From Candidatus Melainabacteria bacterium (GTDB lineage: Bacteria; Cyanobacteriota; Vampirovibrionia; 2-02-FULL-35-15), in NCBI GenBank assembly GCA_023250155.1, contig JAHFBG010000005.1, positions 1 to 64,000 of the forward strand: a DNA stretch of 64,000 nucleotides, in the 5' to 3' direction. Shown here one piece after another: positions 17,027-26,077 of this stretch. The notes beneath the pieces were generated by a model. That model saw only the letters and a list, made by a program, of their open reading frames with translations. It had not been told where the DNA came from and searched no databases. Made by a program: the position numbers and the translations under genes. Numbering within the stretch: the first letter of the stretch is position 1; every line of letters starts with the position of its first letter.

Positions 17027-18103
17027 ATGCTATCATTATTACCTATGTCTACCAGTGCTGAAACCAAACAATCTCTCTCAGGTCTTAAAGAAGCTGATCT
17101 TACTAAGCTTGTAAAAAGCCTGAATTGGCCTGCATTTAAAGGCAAATCAATTCATAGCTGGATTTATACAAAATGGGTTTCGTCTTTTGATGAAATGTCT
17201 GATTTGAGTATAAAAGAAAGACAGTTTTTAAATGAGCACTATAAATTAAGCCCACTGTCACTGGCTGACAAACAAACCAGCACTGATAAAACCATAAAAT
17301 ATTTATGGAAACTAGAAGATGGAACAGTAGTTGAATCAGTAAGAATGTTCTTAGAAGAGCATGAATCATATAGCGCCTGTATTAGTTCACAAGCAGGTTG
17401 TGCTGTAGGTTGTCCATTTTGTGCTACTGGTTATATAGGGTTTAAGAAGAACTTAAAAGCAAATGAAATTGTAGACCAGATTCTTGGTATTCAAAGAGAT
17501 ACAAAAGAAAGAATTAGCAATATTGTCTTTATGGGACAAGGTGAGCCGCTTTTAAATTATGATGAGGTTTTAAAAGCAATTTATTTAATTAAAGACTCAG
17601 TTAGTATTGGTGGAAGAAAAATTACTGTCTCAACAAGTGGCATTATTCCACAGATAAAAAAACTGGCTGAAGAAAAATTGCAGATTACACTTGCTGTTTC
17701 TCTTCATGCACCTGATCAAAAAACAAGAGAATTGCTTGTGCCCATTTCAAAAAAATATCGATTAGATGATCTGATGGAAAGTCTTCACTATTATTATGAA
17801 AAAACAAATAGACGCATAACGATTGAATATATTTTACTTGATGAGTTAAATGATCAGCCAGAAAAAGCTACTGAGCTTAGCAATTTAATTAAAGACTTAC
17901 ATTGCCATATTAATTTGATTCCATATAATATGGTAGATTTAGATAATAATCATTCTCCATTAAAAAGACCAAGTTCTGAAAAAATTCACAAATTTAAACA
18001 AATTTTAGAAACTAAGAGTAAGAAAAAAGTAACTATAAGACGTGAAAGAGGCGAAGATATTGCTGCAGCTTGTGGGCAGCTAGCTAATAAAGCATTGAAC
18101 TAA
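17027..18103 (+). CDS. rlmN: 23S rRNA (A2503-C2)/tRNA (A37-C2) methyltransferase
   Basis: 358 aa radical-SAM enzyme. The cluster motif CAVGCPFC places the three iron-sulfur cysteines at 125, 129 and 132. The preceding ACISSQAGC, FMGQGEPLLNYDEV and the methyl-carrying cysteine pair partner C349 (AAACGQLANKAL) are all present, so it should be active. RlmN methylates A2503 in 23S rRNA and A37 in some tRNAs. The ATG at 17027 and the ATG at 17045 (MSTSAETKQ) are both possible starts; neither has a clear ribosome site. It is divergent from the Kelch gene, and the two promoters must overlap. Confidence 0.96.
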   Translation: MLSLLPMSTSAETKQSLSGLKEADLTKLVKSLNWPAFKGKSIHSWIYTKWVSSFDEMSDLSIKERQFLNEHYKLSPLSLADKQTSTDKTIKYLWKLEDGTVVESVRMFLEEHESYSACISSQAGCAVGCPFCATGYIGFKKNLKANEIVDQILGIQRDTKERISNIVFMGQGEPLLNYDEVLKAIYLIKDSVSIGGRKITVSTSGIIPQIKKLAEEKLQITLAVSLHAPDQKTRELLVPISKKYRLDDLMESLHYYYEKTNRRITIEYILLDELNDQPEKATELSNLIKDLHCHINLIPYNMVDLDNNHSPLKRPSSEKIHKFKQILETKSKKKVTIRRERGEDIAAACGQLANKALN

Positions 18104-18249
18104 TTCTTTATTTTTTACCATTTGATAACCTTCCTATACTATGTTTAGGGTAATACTCAGGGGTAAAAACAGTAAAATTTGATAATATTAATTTTACAAA
18201 GAGTGAAATTAAGTGGCTCTTTTAAAAATTTGGGAAGAATATTACTAGA

Positions 18250-19635
18250 ATGCAATTTGAGAAACAAAATAATTACACACTAATAAAATCCTGGTTTATA
18301 TTTTTAGTAATATTTTCTTTTACGTTATTTAGTAATCAGACCCTTGAAAATGCAAAGGCTGGAATTGAAGTCAGCAATTCTCCAGACAGCCTAGAAGCTG
18401 AATTTGATAATGTTGATCCTGAGGAACTATACACAAAAGTTTGGGAATTAATTAAAAAAGATTTTGTTGATCAAACTTTCAATGGACAAGATTGGGGAAT
18501 TTGGAAAGACAGATACCATGGTAAATTAAAAACACTAGCAGATTCTCATAAAGCCATTGAAACCATGCTTGCCAGTCTTGGAGACCGATACACAAGGTTT
18601 TTAAGCAAAAAAGATTTTGATGATGAAAAACAAGCTATTAATGCTAAGCTTACTGGAATTGGTATACAAATAGGCTTGGATAAAAGTCAAAGATTAATTG
18701 TAATTGCACCTATTGATGGAACACCAGCAGCAAGAGCTGGGTTACTTCCTAGTGATGAAATAACTGAAATAAATGGCAGTTCCACAAAAGGTATTTCAGT
18801 AGAAGAAGCAGCAAATCAAATCAAGGGCCCAATTAATACACAAGTCACATTAACCATACTTCGAAGCAAAGAATCTTTTAAGAAGATCATAACAAGAGCT
18901 GAAATCCCTATAAAAGCTATTGCCAAAGGTCATGCAAAAATCATTAAAACCAATATTGCCTATATTAGGCTTAATAGCTTTATTTCACAAGAAGCTACAA
19001 GAGAAATGATAGAAGCACTAAAACAGCTTTCTAAAGCAGATGGAATACTAATAGACTTAAGAGACAATCCAGGCGGACTATTAACTAATGCAATTGAAAT
19101 TTCAGATATGTTTCTAAGTGATGGAGTTATAGTTAGTACAGTAGATAGAGATGGCTATATACAGTCAGTTACAGCTGATGATAAAACCATTACAGACAAA
19201 CCAGTAGTACTTCTAGTAAATGAAAATAGTGCAAGTGCAAGTGAGATTTTTAGTGGTGCTTTAAAAGATAATCAAAGAGCAAGAATTGTAGGAAGCAAAA
19301 CATTTGGAAAGGGATTGGTACAAGGTATAAACAAGCTAGATGATGGTTCTGGTGTAAACATTACCATTGCAAAATATCTAACCCCAGCTAAAGTAGATAT
19401 AAATCAATTAGGAATTAGACCAGATGTAGAAATAAAACTTACAGCTGAAGATTATAAAGCCAGTAAAGGCGCATGGTTTAGCGATCCTAACCAACTCCCA
19501 TCAAAAAGAAAACCAGAAGATGGAAAAGACATTCAGCTTGTAAAAGGTGTTGAAATTTTAAAAGATCTAATCAAGGTAAACACTAGCCTTGAAGCCAAAA
19601 AAGCCTTATCAGAAAAAGAAAAAGCATCACTATAA
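18250..19635 (+). CDS. ctpA: C-terminal processing peptidase (S41)
   Basis: 461 aa periplasmic serine protease. An uncleaved or cleaved signal sequence covers residues 12-35 (SWFIFLVIFSFTLFSNQ). A PDZ domain spans about 130-205 (LTGIGIQIG, AARAGLLPSDEITEINGSST). The catalytic domain has RDNPGGLL, the serine in ENSASASEIFSGAL (about residue 329), and the lysine in KTFGKG (354), so the Ser-Lys dyad is intact. CtpA enzymes trim C-termini of exported proteins; in cyanobacteria and chloroplasts the target is D1, but no photosynthesis gene is here. It overlaps the convergent cca gene by 6 nt. Confidence 0.94.
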   Translation: MQFEKQNNYTLIKSWFIFLVIFSFTLFSNQTLENAKAGIEVSNSPDSLEAEFDNVDPEELYTKVWELIKKDFVDQTFNGQDWGIWKDRYHGKLKTLADSHKAIETMLASLGDRYTRFLSKKDFDDEKQAINAKLTGIGIQIGLDKSQRLIVIAPIDGTPAARAGLLPSDEITEINGSSTKGISVEEAANQIKGPINTQVTLTILRSKESFKKIITRAEIPIKAIAKGHAKIIKTNIAYIRLNSFISQEATREMIEALKQLSKADGILIDLRDNPGGLLTNAIEISDMFLSDGVIVSTVDRDGYIQSVTADDKTITDKPVVLLVNENSASASEIFSGALKDNQRARIVGSKTFGKGLVQGINKLDDGSGVNITIAKYLTPAKVDINQLGIRPDVEIKLTAEDYKASKGAWFSDPNQLPSKRKPEDGKDIQLVKGVEILKDLIKVNTSLEAKKALSEKEKASL

Positions 19636-21117
19636 ATCCTTCTTATTAAGAACCCATGTAATAGCTTCATCTTTAGTCTTTACTTCACCCACTCCAATTG
19701 CTTCATCTAAATCTTTCATTATCTGTCCAAGTTCAGGTGAGGGCTTTAAGCCTGTTAGTTTCATGATTTGATTTCCATCTAAAAGCTTAGGCTTTTTAGC
19801 TTTTTCAATTTCATTGTCTTTATATTTTCTATACTCCTCATATAAGTATAGAAGCAGCTTTTCATCTCGAACTAAAGTCTCATCTGAAACTTTAGGACCA
19901 CGCGTTGCATAAAGATCTGCCATAGCTAACATTAAAAGTAAAGGAGTATCTTCATTTACATCTCTAAAGAATCTAAATAAAGCACGTTGAGTAATGGATG
20001 CTTCACCTTGTTGTAGTTGAAATGGTCTTAAGTGATATCTAACAAGTTTCGATAGTGTCTCAGTTACAGAGTTACTAAATTTCAATCTATCAGAAATTTC
20101 TTTTGTAATTGTTTCTCCTACTTTATCGTGTCCATAAAAAGTATGTTTTTCAGTGTCATTTATCTTTTTTATTTCCCAGGTACTAGGCTTCCCTAAGTCA
20201 TGAAATAAACAACCAAGCTTTACTACTGCTTTAGTTTTCGGTGATTGTAAGAGCCCAAACTCTTTGTTTAATAGTTCTTGAGCCCATACAGGAATCTTAA
20301 GAAAATTTTGTTCACAAGTGTTTACTAATTCTACTGAATGATCAAACAACCACAAGTGATGATGATCATTTGGAGGAACTTTTCTCATAGGAGTTAATTC
20401 TGGAAATATTTTTTCAAGTAGTCCAACGTCTGCTACTTGTCTTAAATATTTAAAAGAATCATCACAGTCAAGTATTTTAAAAAGCTCAGTGGATATCCTC
20501 TCTGCTGAAACTGATTCATTAAAATAGTTTAGATTGTCTGGAATATACTTAAGTACAGAATCATCAATGTTGGCATTTAAACTTGAAGCAAAACGAAATG
20601 CTCTCAGAAACCGCAATGGATCATCTATAAGGTTTTCTAATTTAATAGCTTTTATTTTTTTTTGTTTTAAATCATCTAAGCCTGAGAATTTGTCTATTAA
20701 AACATCTTGTTCTTTTAAATTTATTGCTAGTGCATTTATAGTAAAATCTCGTCTTTTAAAATCATCCTCTAAAGCTTCTTTTTTAACCTGGGTAAAATCA
20801 AATGTATATGCAAAAACATTCTCATCCTTTAATACAAATCTTACTGTTTGAGTAACTTCATCAAGAATAAAATAGTTGCCAGAGAACTTGGCTACTAATT
20901 CTTTACAAACCTCAACACTGCTTTTGTCCACAATAACAAAATCTAAGTCATATGAAACTTGTTCAAGCATTAAATCCCTAACAAACCCTCCTATAATATA
21001 TATCTCACATGGCATTGAAGATAATGTTTTAATTACCTCTTTAACCTGACCTGGTAAAGAGATATCATTAAAACTGGGTAAATTTAAAGTAGAAAATTTT
21101 AATTTCTGTTTATCCAT
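19630..21117 (-). CDS. cca: CCA tRNA nucleotidyltransferase with HD domain
   Basis: 495 aa class II enzyme. The nucleotidyltransferase head has GGFVRDL (43-49) and the metal pair in SYDLDF (55-60), then RRDFTINALAINL and RFLRAFRFAS. An HD phosphohydrolase domain follows (LGCLFHDLGKPSTW, then KLVRYHLRPFQL), as in many bacterial and cyanobacterial members. It adds or repairs CCA at tRNA 3' ends. It is needed here because tRNA-Leu at 4562 lacks an encoded CCA, whereas the one at 51063 has it. A plain poly(A) polymerase is less likely given the HD fusion. Confidence 0.92.
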   Translation of the reverse strand: MDKQKLKFSTLNLPSFNDISLPGQVKEVIKTLSSMPCEIYIIGGFVRDLMLEQVSYDLDFVIVDKSSVEVCKELVAKFSGNYFILDEVTQTVRFVLKDENVFAYTFDFTQVKKEALEDDFKRRDFTINALAINLKEQDVLIDKFSGLDDLKQKKIKAIKLENLIDDPLRFLRAFRFASSLNANIDDSVLKYIPDNLNYFNESVSAERISTELFKILDCDDSFKYLRQVADVGLLEKIFPELTPMRKVPPNDHHHLWLFDHSVELVNTCEQNFLKIPVWAQELLNKEFGLLQSPKTKAVVKLGCLFHDLGKPSTWEIKKINDTEKHTFYGHDKVGETITKEISDRLKFSNSVTETLSKLVRYHLRPFQLQQGEASITQRALFRFFRDVNEDTPLLLMLAMADLYATRGPKVSDETLVRDEKLLLYLYEEYRKYKDNEIEKAKKPKLLDGNQIMKLTGLKPSPELGQIMKDLDEAIGVGEVKTKDEAITWVLNKKDL

Positions 21118-21177
21118 AAAAATTCTGTGTTACTGCCTACCTAACATAATATTTCTAAATAAACAGCTTACAAGATA

Positions 21178-21280
21178 AGATTTTATCCGATTTATTCGGT
21201 AAAATCTGTAGGATGTTAATAAGTAGTAAACTGGGAGCACTGTGGAAAGCCGATTTTGGGAGCACAGCGAAAAAATCGGC
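21178..21280. repeat. REP-like palindromes in a divergent promoter region
   Basis: An imperfect palindrome at 21178-21207 (AGATTTTA..TAAAATCT) and a hairpin GCCGATTTT/AAAATCGGC at 21249-21280. The direct repeat GGGAGCAC occurs at 21233 and 21258. GC is higher than in the surroundings. It lies between cca and the acylase gene. Confidence 0.55.
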
Positions 21281-21334
21281 GGTAGGTAGAAACAATCCTG
21301 CCAAGGAATATAGTAGTCTATAAATTATGAAAAG

Positions 21335-23806
21335 ATGAAAACAAACAAAAAGAATATTATATTTATTAGCCTTTTTAGTATATCCTTACTTATATTATTA
21401 GTTGCTGTATACATTTTCATAAGTCAACCTCAGAGAAATGGCACAATTACTATAAAGGGTTTAAAAGACAAAGTAACTATATATTTTGACTCTCACGGCA
21501 GACCACATGTTCTTGCTAATAGCACTGAAGATCTAATTTTTACACAAGGTTACTTAACAGCACAAGATCGTTTATTTGAAATGGATATAGCACGTCGTGC
21601 TGCAAAAGGACAACTCTCTGAAATACTGGGAAATAAAGGATTAATAAGAGACACTTATGCTAGAAGAATTGGACTAATGCGTAGTGCTACAGAAGAGCTA
21701 AAAAGCTCCAGCAAAGAAACTTTGATTGTTTTAGACAGTTATAGTAAAGGAGTAAGTACTTACATCAATGAAAATAAAAATAGACTGCCTATTGAATTTA
21801 AAGTCTTAAATTATATTCCAGCTCCCTGGAAACCAATAGATTCAGTAGTTTTAATCAAACAACTTGCTGAAATAATTGACACAAGCTGGCAGCTTGATTT
21901 AATCAGACAAGAAATATATAAAACAATACCTACTGAAAAAGCAGAGGCTTTACTTGAACAAACATTTCCTGGAAATCCTATAATTAATTACAATGCAAAA
22001 AAATATTTTGTATTTGATGAGTATAGTTTTAAAAATGCAAGTTTATTACAAAAATGGAAAGACATTAAGCAAAAAGTTACCTTAAAAAAAATATTTACTG
22101 CACCTTATTTTAAAATTAAGAGAAAAGTAATTGAAGCAGCTGACTTTTTAAGAAATGGACAAGACCGCTGGGAAGGCTTTACATGGGGATCAAACTGTTG
22201 GGTTATTGGTTCTAAAGATTCACCTATCCTTGCAAATGATCCACACATGGAGCTTTCAAATCCAAGTTTTTGGTATCCAATCCATTTAAAATCTAAAGAT
22301 GTAAATGCTGTTGGACTTAGTATTCCAGGACTGCCAGGACTATTAATCGGACACAATGGCATGATAGCCTGGGGCATTACCAGTCTCTCTGCTGATGTTC
22401 AAGATGTTTTTATTGGTGAGTTTAAAAATGAAAACTCTTTACTCTATAGCGATGGAACTAGCTGGCATAAAGCAAAAGTATTCAAATCAAAAATAAAAAT
22501 AAAAAACCAAAAAGAACCATATATTCACAAGTCCATAATTACTGACTGTGGCACAGTTCTAGACAGAGATAAGAAAAAAGCCTTAGTGCTAAAGTGGAGT
22601 ACAATTGAAGCCAAAAACTACGATAGTATAGGTTCAATTTGGAATCTATTAAAGTCCAATAACTGGAATGATTTTAGAAGTGCCTTAAAAAAATATAGTG
22701 GTCCTACCTTAAGCTTCCACTATGCTGATAAAGATGGAAACATAGGCTATCAGGCAGGAGGAGTAATTCCTCTTCGATACAATGAAAATGGAACTGTACC
22801 AATTCAAGGGTTTAACTGTAACAATAGCTGGCATGGGAATATTCCATTTGATGAATTACCTCATGCTTATAACCCTCCTGTTGGCTACATAGTAAGCGCT
22901 AACAATAAAGTAATTAGTCACGATTTTAAATATAGTTTAGGTGAGAATTTCATGTCACCGTTTAGAGCTGTAAGAATAAGCACTTTGCTTTCACAACTAC
23001 AAAATCCAAATCTAAAAAAGAATAAAGAAATCCAAAAAGACATATACAGCTGGGTAGCTAACTATATTACAGTACAAATACTTGACTCATTCTATGATTC
23101 AAAAATCATCAGTCAGGATCTACTCCCTGTAATTCAGCTCTTAAGTAAATGGGATTTCAAGCTTGATACAGAAAGCCCTCAAGCATTTATTTTTGAAAAG
23201 ACATATGAAAATTTATTTAAAAAAATATTGTTGAGCAAATTAGGACCCGATCTTACTAATGACTATCTAAAAGAATGGAGAGCTGGTAGCTTAGCTTTAA
23301 TTAAAATACTTAGTGATGAAGATGTTTATTGGCTTCCAGATGGAATTAAAAATTATAAAACACTCTATTTATTTGCTCTACGTGATGCAGTAAATGAAAT
23401 TAAAAATATCACAGGAAGCGAAGATCCAAATGACTGGAAGTGGGGAAAATATCACTCAGTAACATTTGAACATTTATTTAGCAAAACACTACCAATATTA
23501 GGACTCTTTATAAATGCTGGCTCACTACCTGTAAGTGGTAATAAAGACACTATAAGTGCATTTGGAACCAAGAATGGTTTAAAAGTTATTTGGGGACCAT
23601 CTGCAAGAGTAGTCATTAATTTAAAAAATCCAAACAAAGCACACATACAGCTTCCTCTTGGCACGTCATCTCAAATAGGAAGTCCATACTATAAAGATCA
23701 AACACAAGGATGGATTAATAATGAGGATAAACCTTTTGTATATGATGATGACTTAATAAAATCTAGTGCTAAAGAGGTTTTAAGTTTGGAGCCTAATCTT
23801 GACTAA
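21335..23806 (+). CDS. Penicillin-acylase family Ntn hydrolase
   Basis: 823 aa, membrane-anchored precursor. An N-terminal transmembrane helix spans about residues 8-29. The alpha-chain part has VYFDSHGRPHV-like (TIYFDSHGRPHVLANS), QGYLTAQDRLFEMDIARR. Autocleavage should fall in WGSNCWVIG, before Ser286, giving the N-terminal nucleophile. LANDPHMELSNPSFWY, GLPGLLIGHNG and AWGITSLSADVQD follow as in the family, and the oxyanion-type asparagine in VSANNKVI is present. Members hydrolyse beta-lactam side chains, acyl-homoserine lactones or other N-acyl amides, so a quorum-quenching or scavenging role is possible. The substrate cannot be read from sequence. It appears monocistronic. Confidence 0.92.
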   Translation: MKTNKKNIIFISLFSISLLILLVAVYIFISQPQRNGTITIKGLKDKVTIYFDSHGRPHVLANSTEDLIFTQGYLTAQDRLFEMDIARRAAKGQLSEILGNKGLIRDTYARRIGLMRSATEELKSSSKETLIVLDSYSKGVSTYINENKNRLPIEFKVLNYIPAPWKPIDSVVLIKQLAEIIDTSWQLDLIRQEIYKTIPTEKAEALLEQTFPGNPIINYNAKKYFVFDEYSFKNASLLQKWKDIKQKVTLKKIFTAPYFKIKRKVIEAADFLRNGQDRWEGFTWGSNCWVIGSKDSPILANDPHMELSNPSFWYPIHLKSKDVNAVGLSIPGLPGLLIGHNGMIAWGITSLSADVQDVFIGEFKNENSLLYSDGTSWHKAKVFKSKIKIKNQKEPYIHKSIITDCGTVLDRDKKKALVLKWSTIEAKNYDSIGSIWNLLKSNNWNDFRSALKKYSGPTLSFHYADKDGNIGYQAGGVIPLRYNENGTVPIQGFNCNNSWHGNIPFDELPHAYNPPVGYIVSANNKVISHDFKYSLGENFMSPFRAVRISTLLSQLQNPNLKKNKEIQKDIYSWVANYITVQILDSFYDSKIISQDLLPVIQLLSKWDFKLDTESPQAFIFEKTYENLFKKILLSKLGPDLTNDYLKEWRAGSLALIKILSDEDVYWLPDGIKNYKTLYLFALRDAVNEIKNITGSEDPNDWKWGKYHSVTFEHLFSKTLPILGLFINAGSLPVSGNKDTISAFGTKNGLKVIWGPSARVVINLKNPNKAHIQLPLGTSSQIGSPYYKDQTQGWINNEDKPFVYDDDLIKSSAKEVLSLEPNLD

Positions 23807-23982
23807 TCTTTTCTATCCATAAATTCTTTATATTTTTTATTCATGAGAAAAATAAACAAAGATAAACAAAAACATACAATCCCACTAATTACAATCCCTA
23901 TAATAGCTTCATCCATCATTATTAATTATCTAAACCTCTTTTTCATTAATACTTCAATGCTCTTAAATATAACGATTACATT

Positions 23983-24120
23983 ATACCAATCCGCTGAAAT
24001 AATTTTGCATTTTCCTGCCTTACCGCAGACAAAGTTTTGCTTTTGCTTGCACAGCTCGCAAAGCGCAAAACTGTCTGCTGGGCGCGGAAAAATAGTAAGT
24101 TTAATTGTGCGGATTGGTAT
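23983..24120. mobile_element. 138-bp nested palindromic element (MITE/REP-like)
   Basis: Perfect 12-bp terminal inverted repeats ATACCAATCCGC / GCGGATTGGTAT bound the element. Inside, GCAGACAAAGTTTTGC pairs with GCAAAACTGTCTGC, so nearly the whole element folds into one long hairpin. Its core is much more GC-rich than the surroundings. It lies in the 373-nt gap between the acylase gene and yajQ, 60 nt before the yajQ start. No target-site duplication is obvious. The rest of the gap holds no convincing gene. Confidence 0.7.
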
Positions 24121-24179
24121 TCAAGCATGATCAAAACACAAACATTTATATTAAAATATTTTCTAAGGAGAATAAACAA

Positions 24180-24677
24180 ATGTCTAATGAAAGTAGTTTT
24201 GATATAGTTAGCAAAGTTGATTTACAAAATCTAGATAATGCAATTAACAATGCAGTAAAAGAAATTCAAAATCGATATGATTTAAAAAACACAAATAGCT
24301 CTATTGAGCTCGATAAAGGAACTCAGACCATTACGCTAATATCCAATTCTGATTTTCAGCTGGATCAAGTCACCCAAGTACTCTATCAAAAAATGGTAAA
24401 AGCAGGAATTGATATAAAAGCTATAAAATCCAAAGGTAGAGAAAAAGCAAGTGGTGACAAGGTAAGAGAAGTTTTTACACCTATTAATGGAATCGAACAA
24501 GAGGTTTCAAAACAAATAGTTAAAGACATAAAAGATCTAAAACTAAAAGTACAAGCTTCTATCCAAGGTGACCAAGTAAGAATCTCAGGAAAAAGCAAAG
24601 ACGATCTTCAAACAACTATCTCAACTATCAGACAAAAAGATTATGGAATAGCTTTGCAGGTTACGAATTATAGGTAG
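24180..24677 (+). CDS. yajQ: YajQ family nucleotide-binding protein
   Basis: 165 aa from the ATG at 24180, which follows AAGGAG; the open frame extends further upstream but into the palindromic element. MSNESSFDIVSKVDLQNLDN is the family's signature start, and NRYDLKNTNSSIELDK, the central DKVREVFTPINGIEQEVSKQ and the end TTISTIRQKDYGIALQVTNY are equally typical. YajQ proteins have two ferredoxin-like domains that bind nucleotides, and some are c-di-GMP receptors affecting transcription. Its biological role here is open. Confidence 0.95.
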   Translation: MSNESSFDIVSKVDLQNLDNAINNAVKEIQNRYDLKNTNSSIELDKGTQTITLISNSDFQLDQVTQVLYQKMVKAGIDIKAIKSKGREKASGDKVREVFTPINGIEQEVSKQIVKDIKDLKLKVQASIQGDQVRISGKSKDDLQTTISTIRQKDYGIALQVTNYR

Positions 24678-24733
24678 GATTAAGAACATTAAGAAAAAAC
24701 ATTAAAATAAATTTATCTAACCTGAGGTGCAAT

Positions 24734-24765
24734 TTAAGTTTTTCTTTAGATTTTCTATTGATTAA
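24734..24765 (+). promoter_or_regulatory. Pyrimidine-rich motif, second copy
   Basis: TTAAGTTTTTCTTTAG then ATTTTCT and ATTGATTAA, nearly identical to 10537-10568. It precedes the orphan gene at 24824 by about 59 nt. Confidence 0.4.
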
Positions 24766-24823
24766 GAAATTATAGGTGTGTTACTTTAAGATCATCTAAA
24801 CAAAACATTTAAGGAGATAATAA

Positions 24824-25495
24824 ATGGCTATTAAGACACAACCTACAATAAACGCTCAAAAACAAGTCGCTCGCCTAATAAATGCTGCTTCAAAAGTACT
24901 AACAGAAGATGAACAAACAGCAGCTATAAGTTATTTAGCAGAAGGAACTAATGATCCTAAAGTCAGAAGTAGTCTGCTTAATGCTGCAAGCCATTCCGTT
25001 AGAGCAAGAATAGAACAACAAGATAATGTACAAGATCAAATTGTTCAAAAAATTCGTGGGTATGAACAATTATGCATTGACTTAAGTTCTTTATATCATA
25101 ATTATTCAAATCTTGAACTAGGTTCATTCGGTAAAGTAGCAAACATACAAATTTATGACATGAGAAATCGCTCTGGTTATGAGAGTCGTAAACATGTCGA
25201 TCTTAAATATGTTAATTATTTATTGGGTGGTTCTTTCCGTCCTATTAATCAATTAAACACTGATAATCCTTCTTTACTACTAGGTCTTACAGCACTCACT
25301 TTGAGAAGCTTAGAGTCTTATACTTTACAAGGATATGGAAAAGAAATGTCTCTTGAAGATTTAAAAGGAGATAATCCCCAGTTGAACACTTATAAAGGAT
25401 ACTCTAGTGAGAAATATGATAAACAGCTTTCTGAAATATTACAAAGAGCTAAAGAAATTGTAGGATTAGAACCATTTCCAGAAAATATAAAATAA
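24824..25495 (+). CDS. Hypothetical protein, 223 aa
   Basis: Not recognised. The ribosome site is strong (AAGGAG, 9 nt before ATG). It has no signal peptide or membrane helix; the N-terminus MAIKTQPTINAQKQVARLIN is polar and leads into helices (ASKVLTEDEQTAAISYLAEG). The middle has Tyr-rich segments (LSSLYHNYSNLELGSFGKVA) and the end is acidic and charged. It is flanked by yajQ and by a convergent membrane protein whose stop lies only 5 nt away. It shares an upstream motif with the orphan at 10599. The function is unknown. Confidence 0.72.
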   Translation: MAIKTQPTINAQKQVARLINAASKVLTEDEQTAAISYLAEGTNDPKVRSSLLNAASHSVRARIEQQDNVQDQIVQKIRGYEQLCIDLSSLYHNYSNLELGSFGKVANIQIYDMRNRSGYESRKHVDLKYVNYLLGGSFRPINQLNTDNPSLLLGLTALTLRSLESYTLQGYGKEMSLEDLKGDNPQLNTYKGYSSEKYDKQLSEILQRAKEIVGLEPFPENIK

Positions 25496-25500
25496 GTTAA

Positions 25501-26070
25501 TTACTCAACTTCCCTAACCAATTTTCTTTTTAATACAGCAACTAAAAATATTAATGCTACTATTCCAATGGCTATTAATAAAACAGTTCTTTCAAACTCA
25601 GCTCGTAATTGATCTCCTATAAAGCTTGCTGTATTTGCTACAAGAATATATCGAATACTTCGAACTGGAAAACTTACAGCTGCAAAAAGAATAGGATTAA
25701 ATTTCATTAGGCCACTTCCAAGCGTCAGTGCTTTATATGGTATTGGGGTAAATGCATCAATTACAATTGCCCACACACCAAACTTTGTAAATAGTCCCTC
25801 AGCTTTATTTAAAAAAGCATTGCTTGGAAATATCTTATGTACTAATGGCCTACCACCAAATCTTCCTACACAATATCCAATACAACCACCTATAACAGAA
25901 CCTAAACTACATATCATTGCAAGTATTGTCGGGTCTTTTACTTTCTGTATTGCTAATCCAGATAAGATGAAATCAGGTGGTAGTGGTAGAATGAATCCAT
26001 CAAAAAAAGCATTAAGAAATAAACCAATGCTACCATATTGTTGAAAGAAATCTTTTATGCCATCTAACAT
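25501..26070 (-). CDS. VTT/SNARE-associated (YqaA/DedA-type) membrane protein
   Basis: About 189 aa from ATG 26070; an upstream in-frame start at 26094 would overlap hisC more. It has four to five hydrophobic segments. The re-entrant-loop signature typical of the VTT domain is visible: FFDGFILPLPPDFILSG early and FTPIPYKALTLGSGLMK later, with the conserved GRFGGRPL between. DedA and YqaA relatives help with lipid scrambling and membrane homeostasis. YqaA-like length and the P-I-P-Y-K motif favour the YqaA branch. The gene is divergent from hisC with essentially no gap, so both promoters must lie within the other gene's 5' end. Confidence 0.85.
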   Translation of the reverse strand: MLDGIKDFFQQYGSIGLFLNAFFDGFILPLPPDFILSGLAIQKVKDPTILAMICSLGSVIGGCIGYCVGRFGGRPLVHKIFPSNAFLNKAEGLFTKFGVWAIVIDAFTPIPYKALTLGSGLMKFNPILFAAVSFPVRSIRYILVANTASFIGDQLRAEFERTVLLIAIGIVALIFLVAVLKRKLVREVE

Positions 26071-26077
26071 ATTGAAT

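Noticed and set aside
21335..23806. Naming the Ntn hydrolase as an acyl-homoserine lactone acylase
   Set aside because: Sequence alone does not separate the substrate groups of this family.
23843..24130. 95-aa ORF running through the palindromic element, with two hydrophobic segments
   Set aside because: No ribosome site, the C-terminal half is only translated repeat, and no family resemblance; it might be a small membrane gene cut by the element but this is not supported.
24105..24179. Upstream extension of YajQ
   Set aside because: The strong AAGGAG and the family start both point to ATG 24180.
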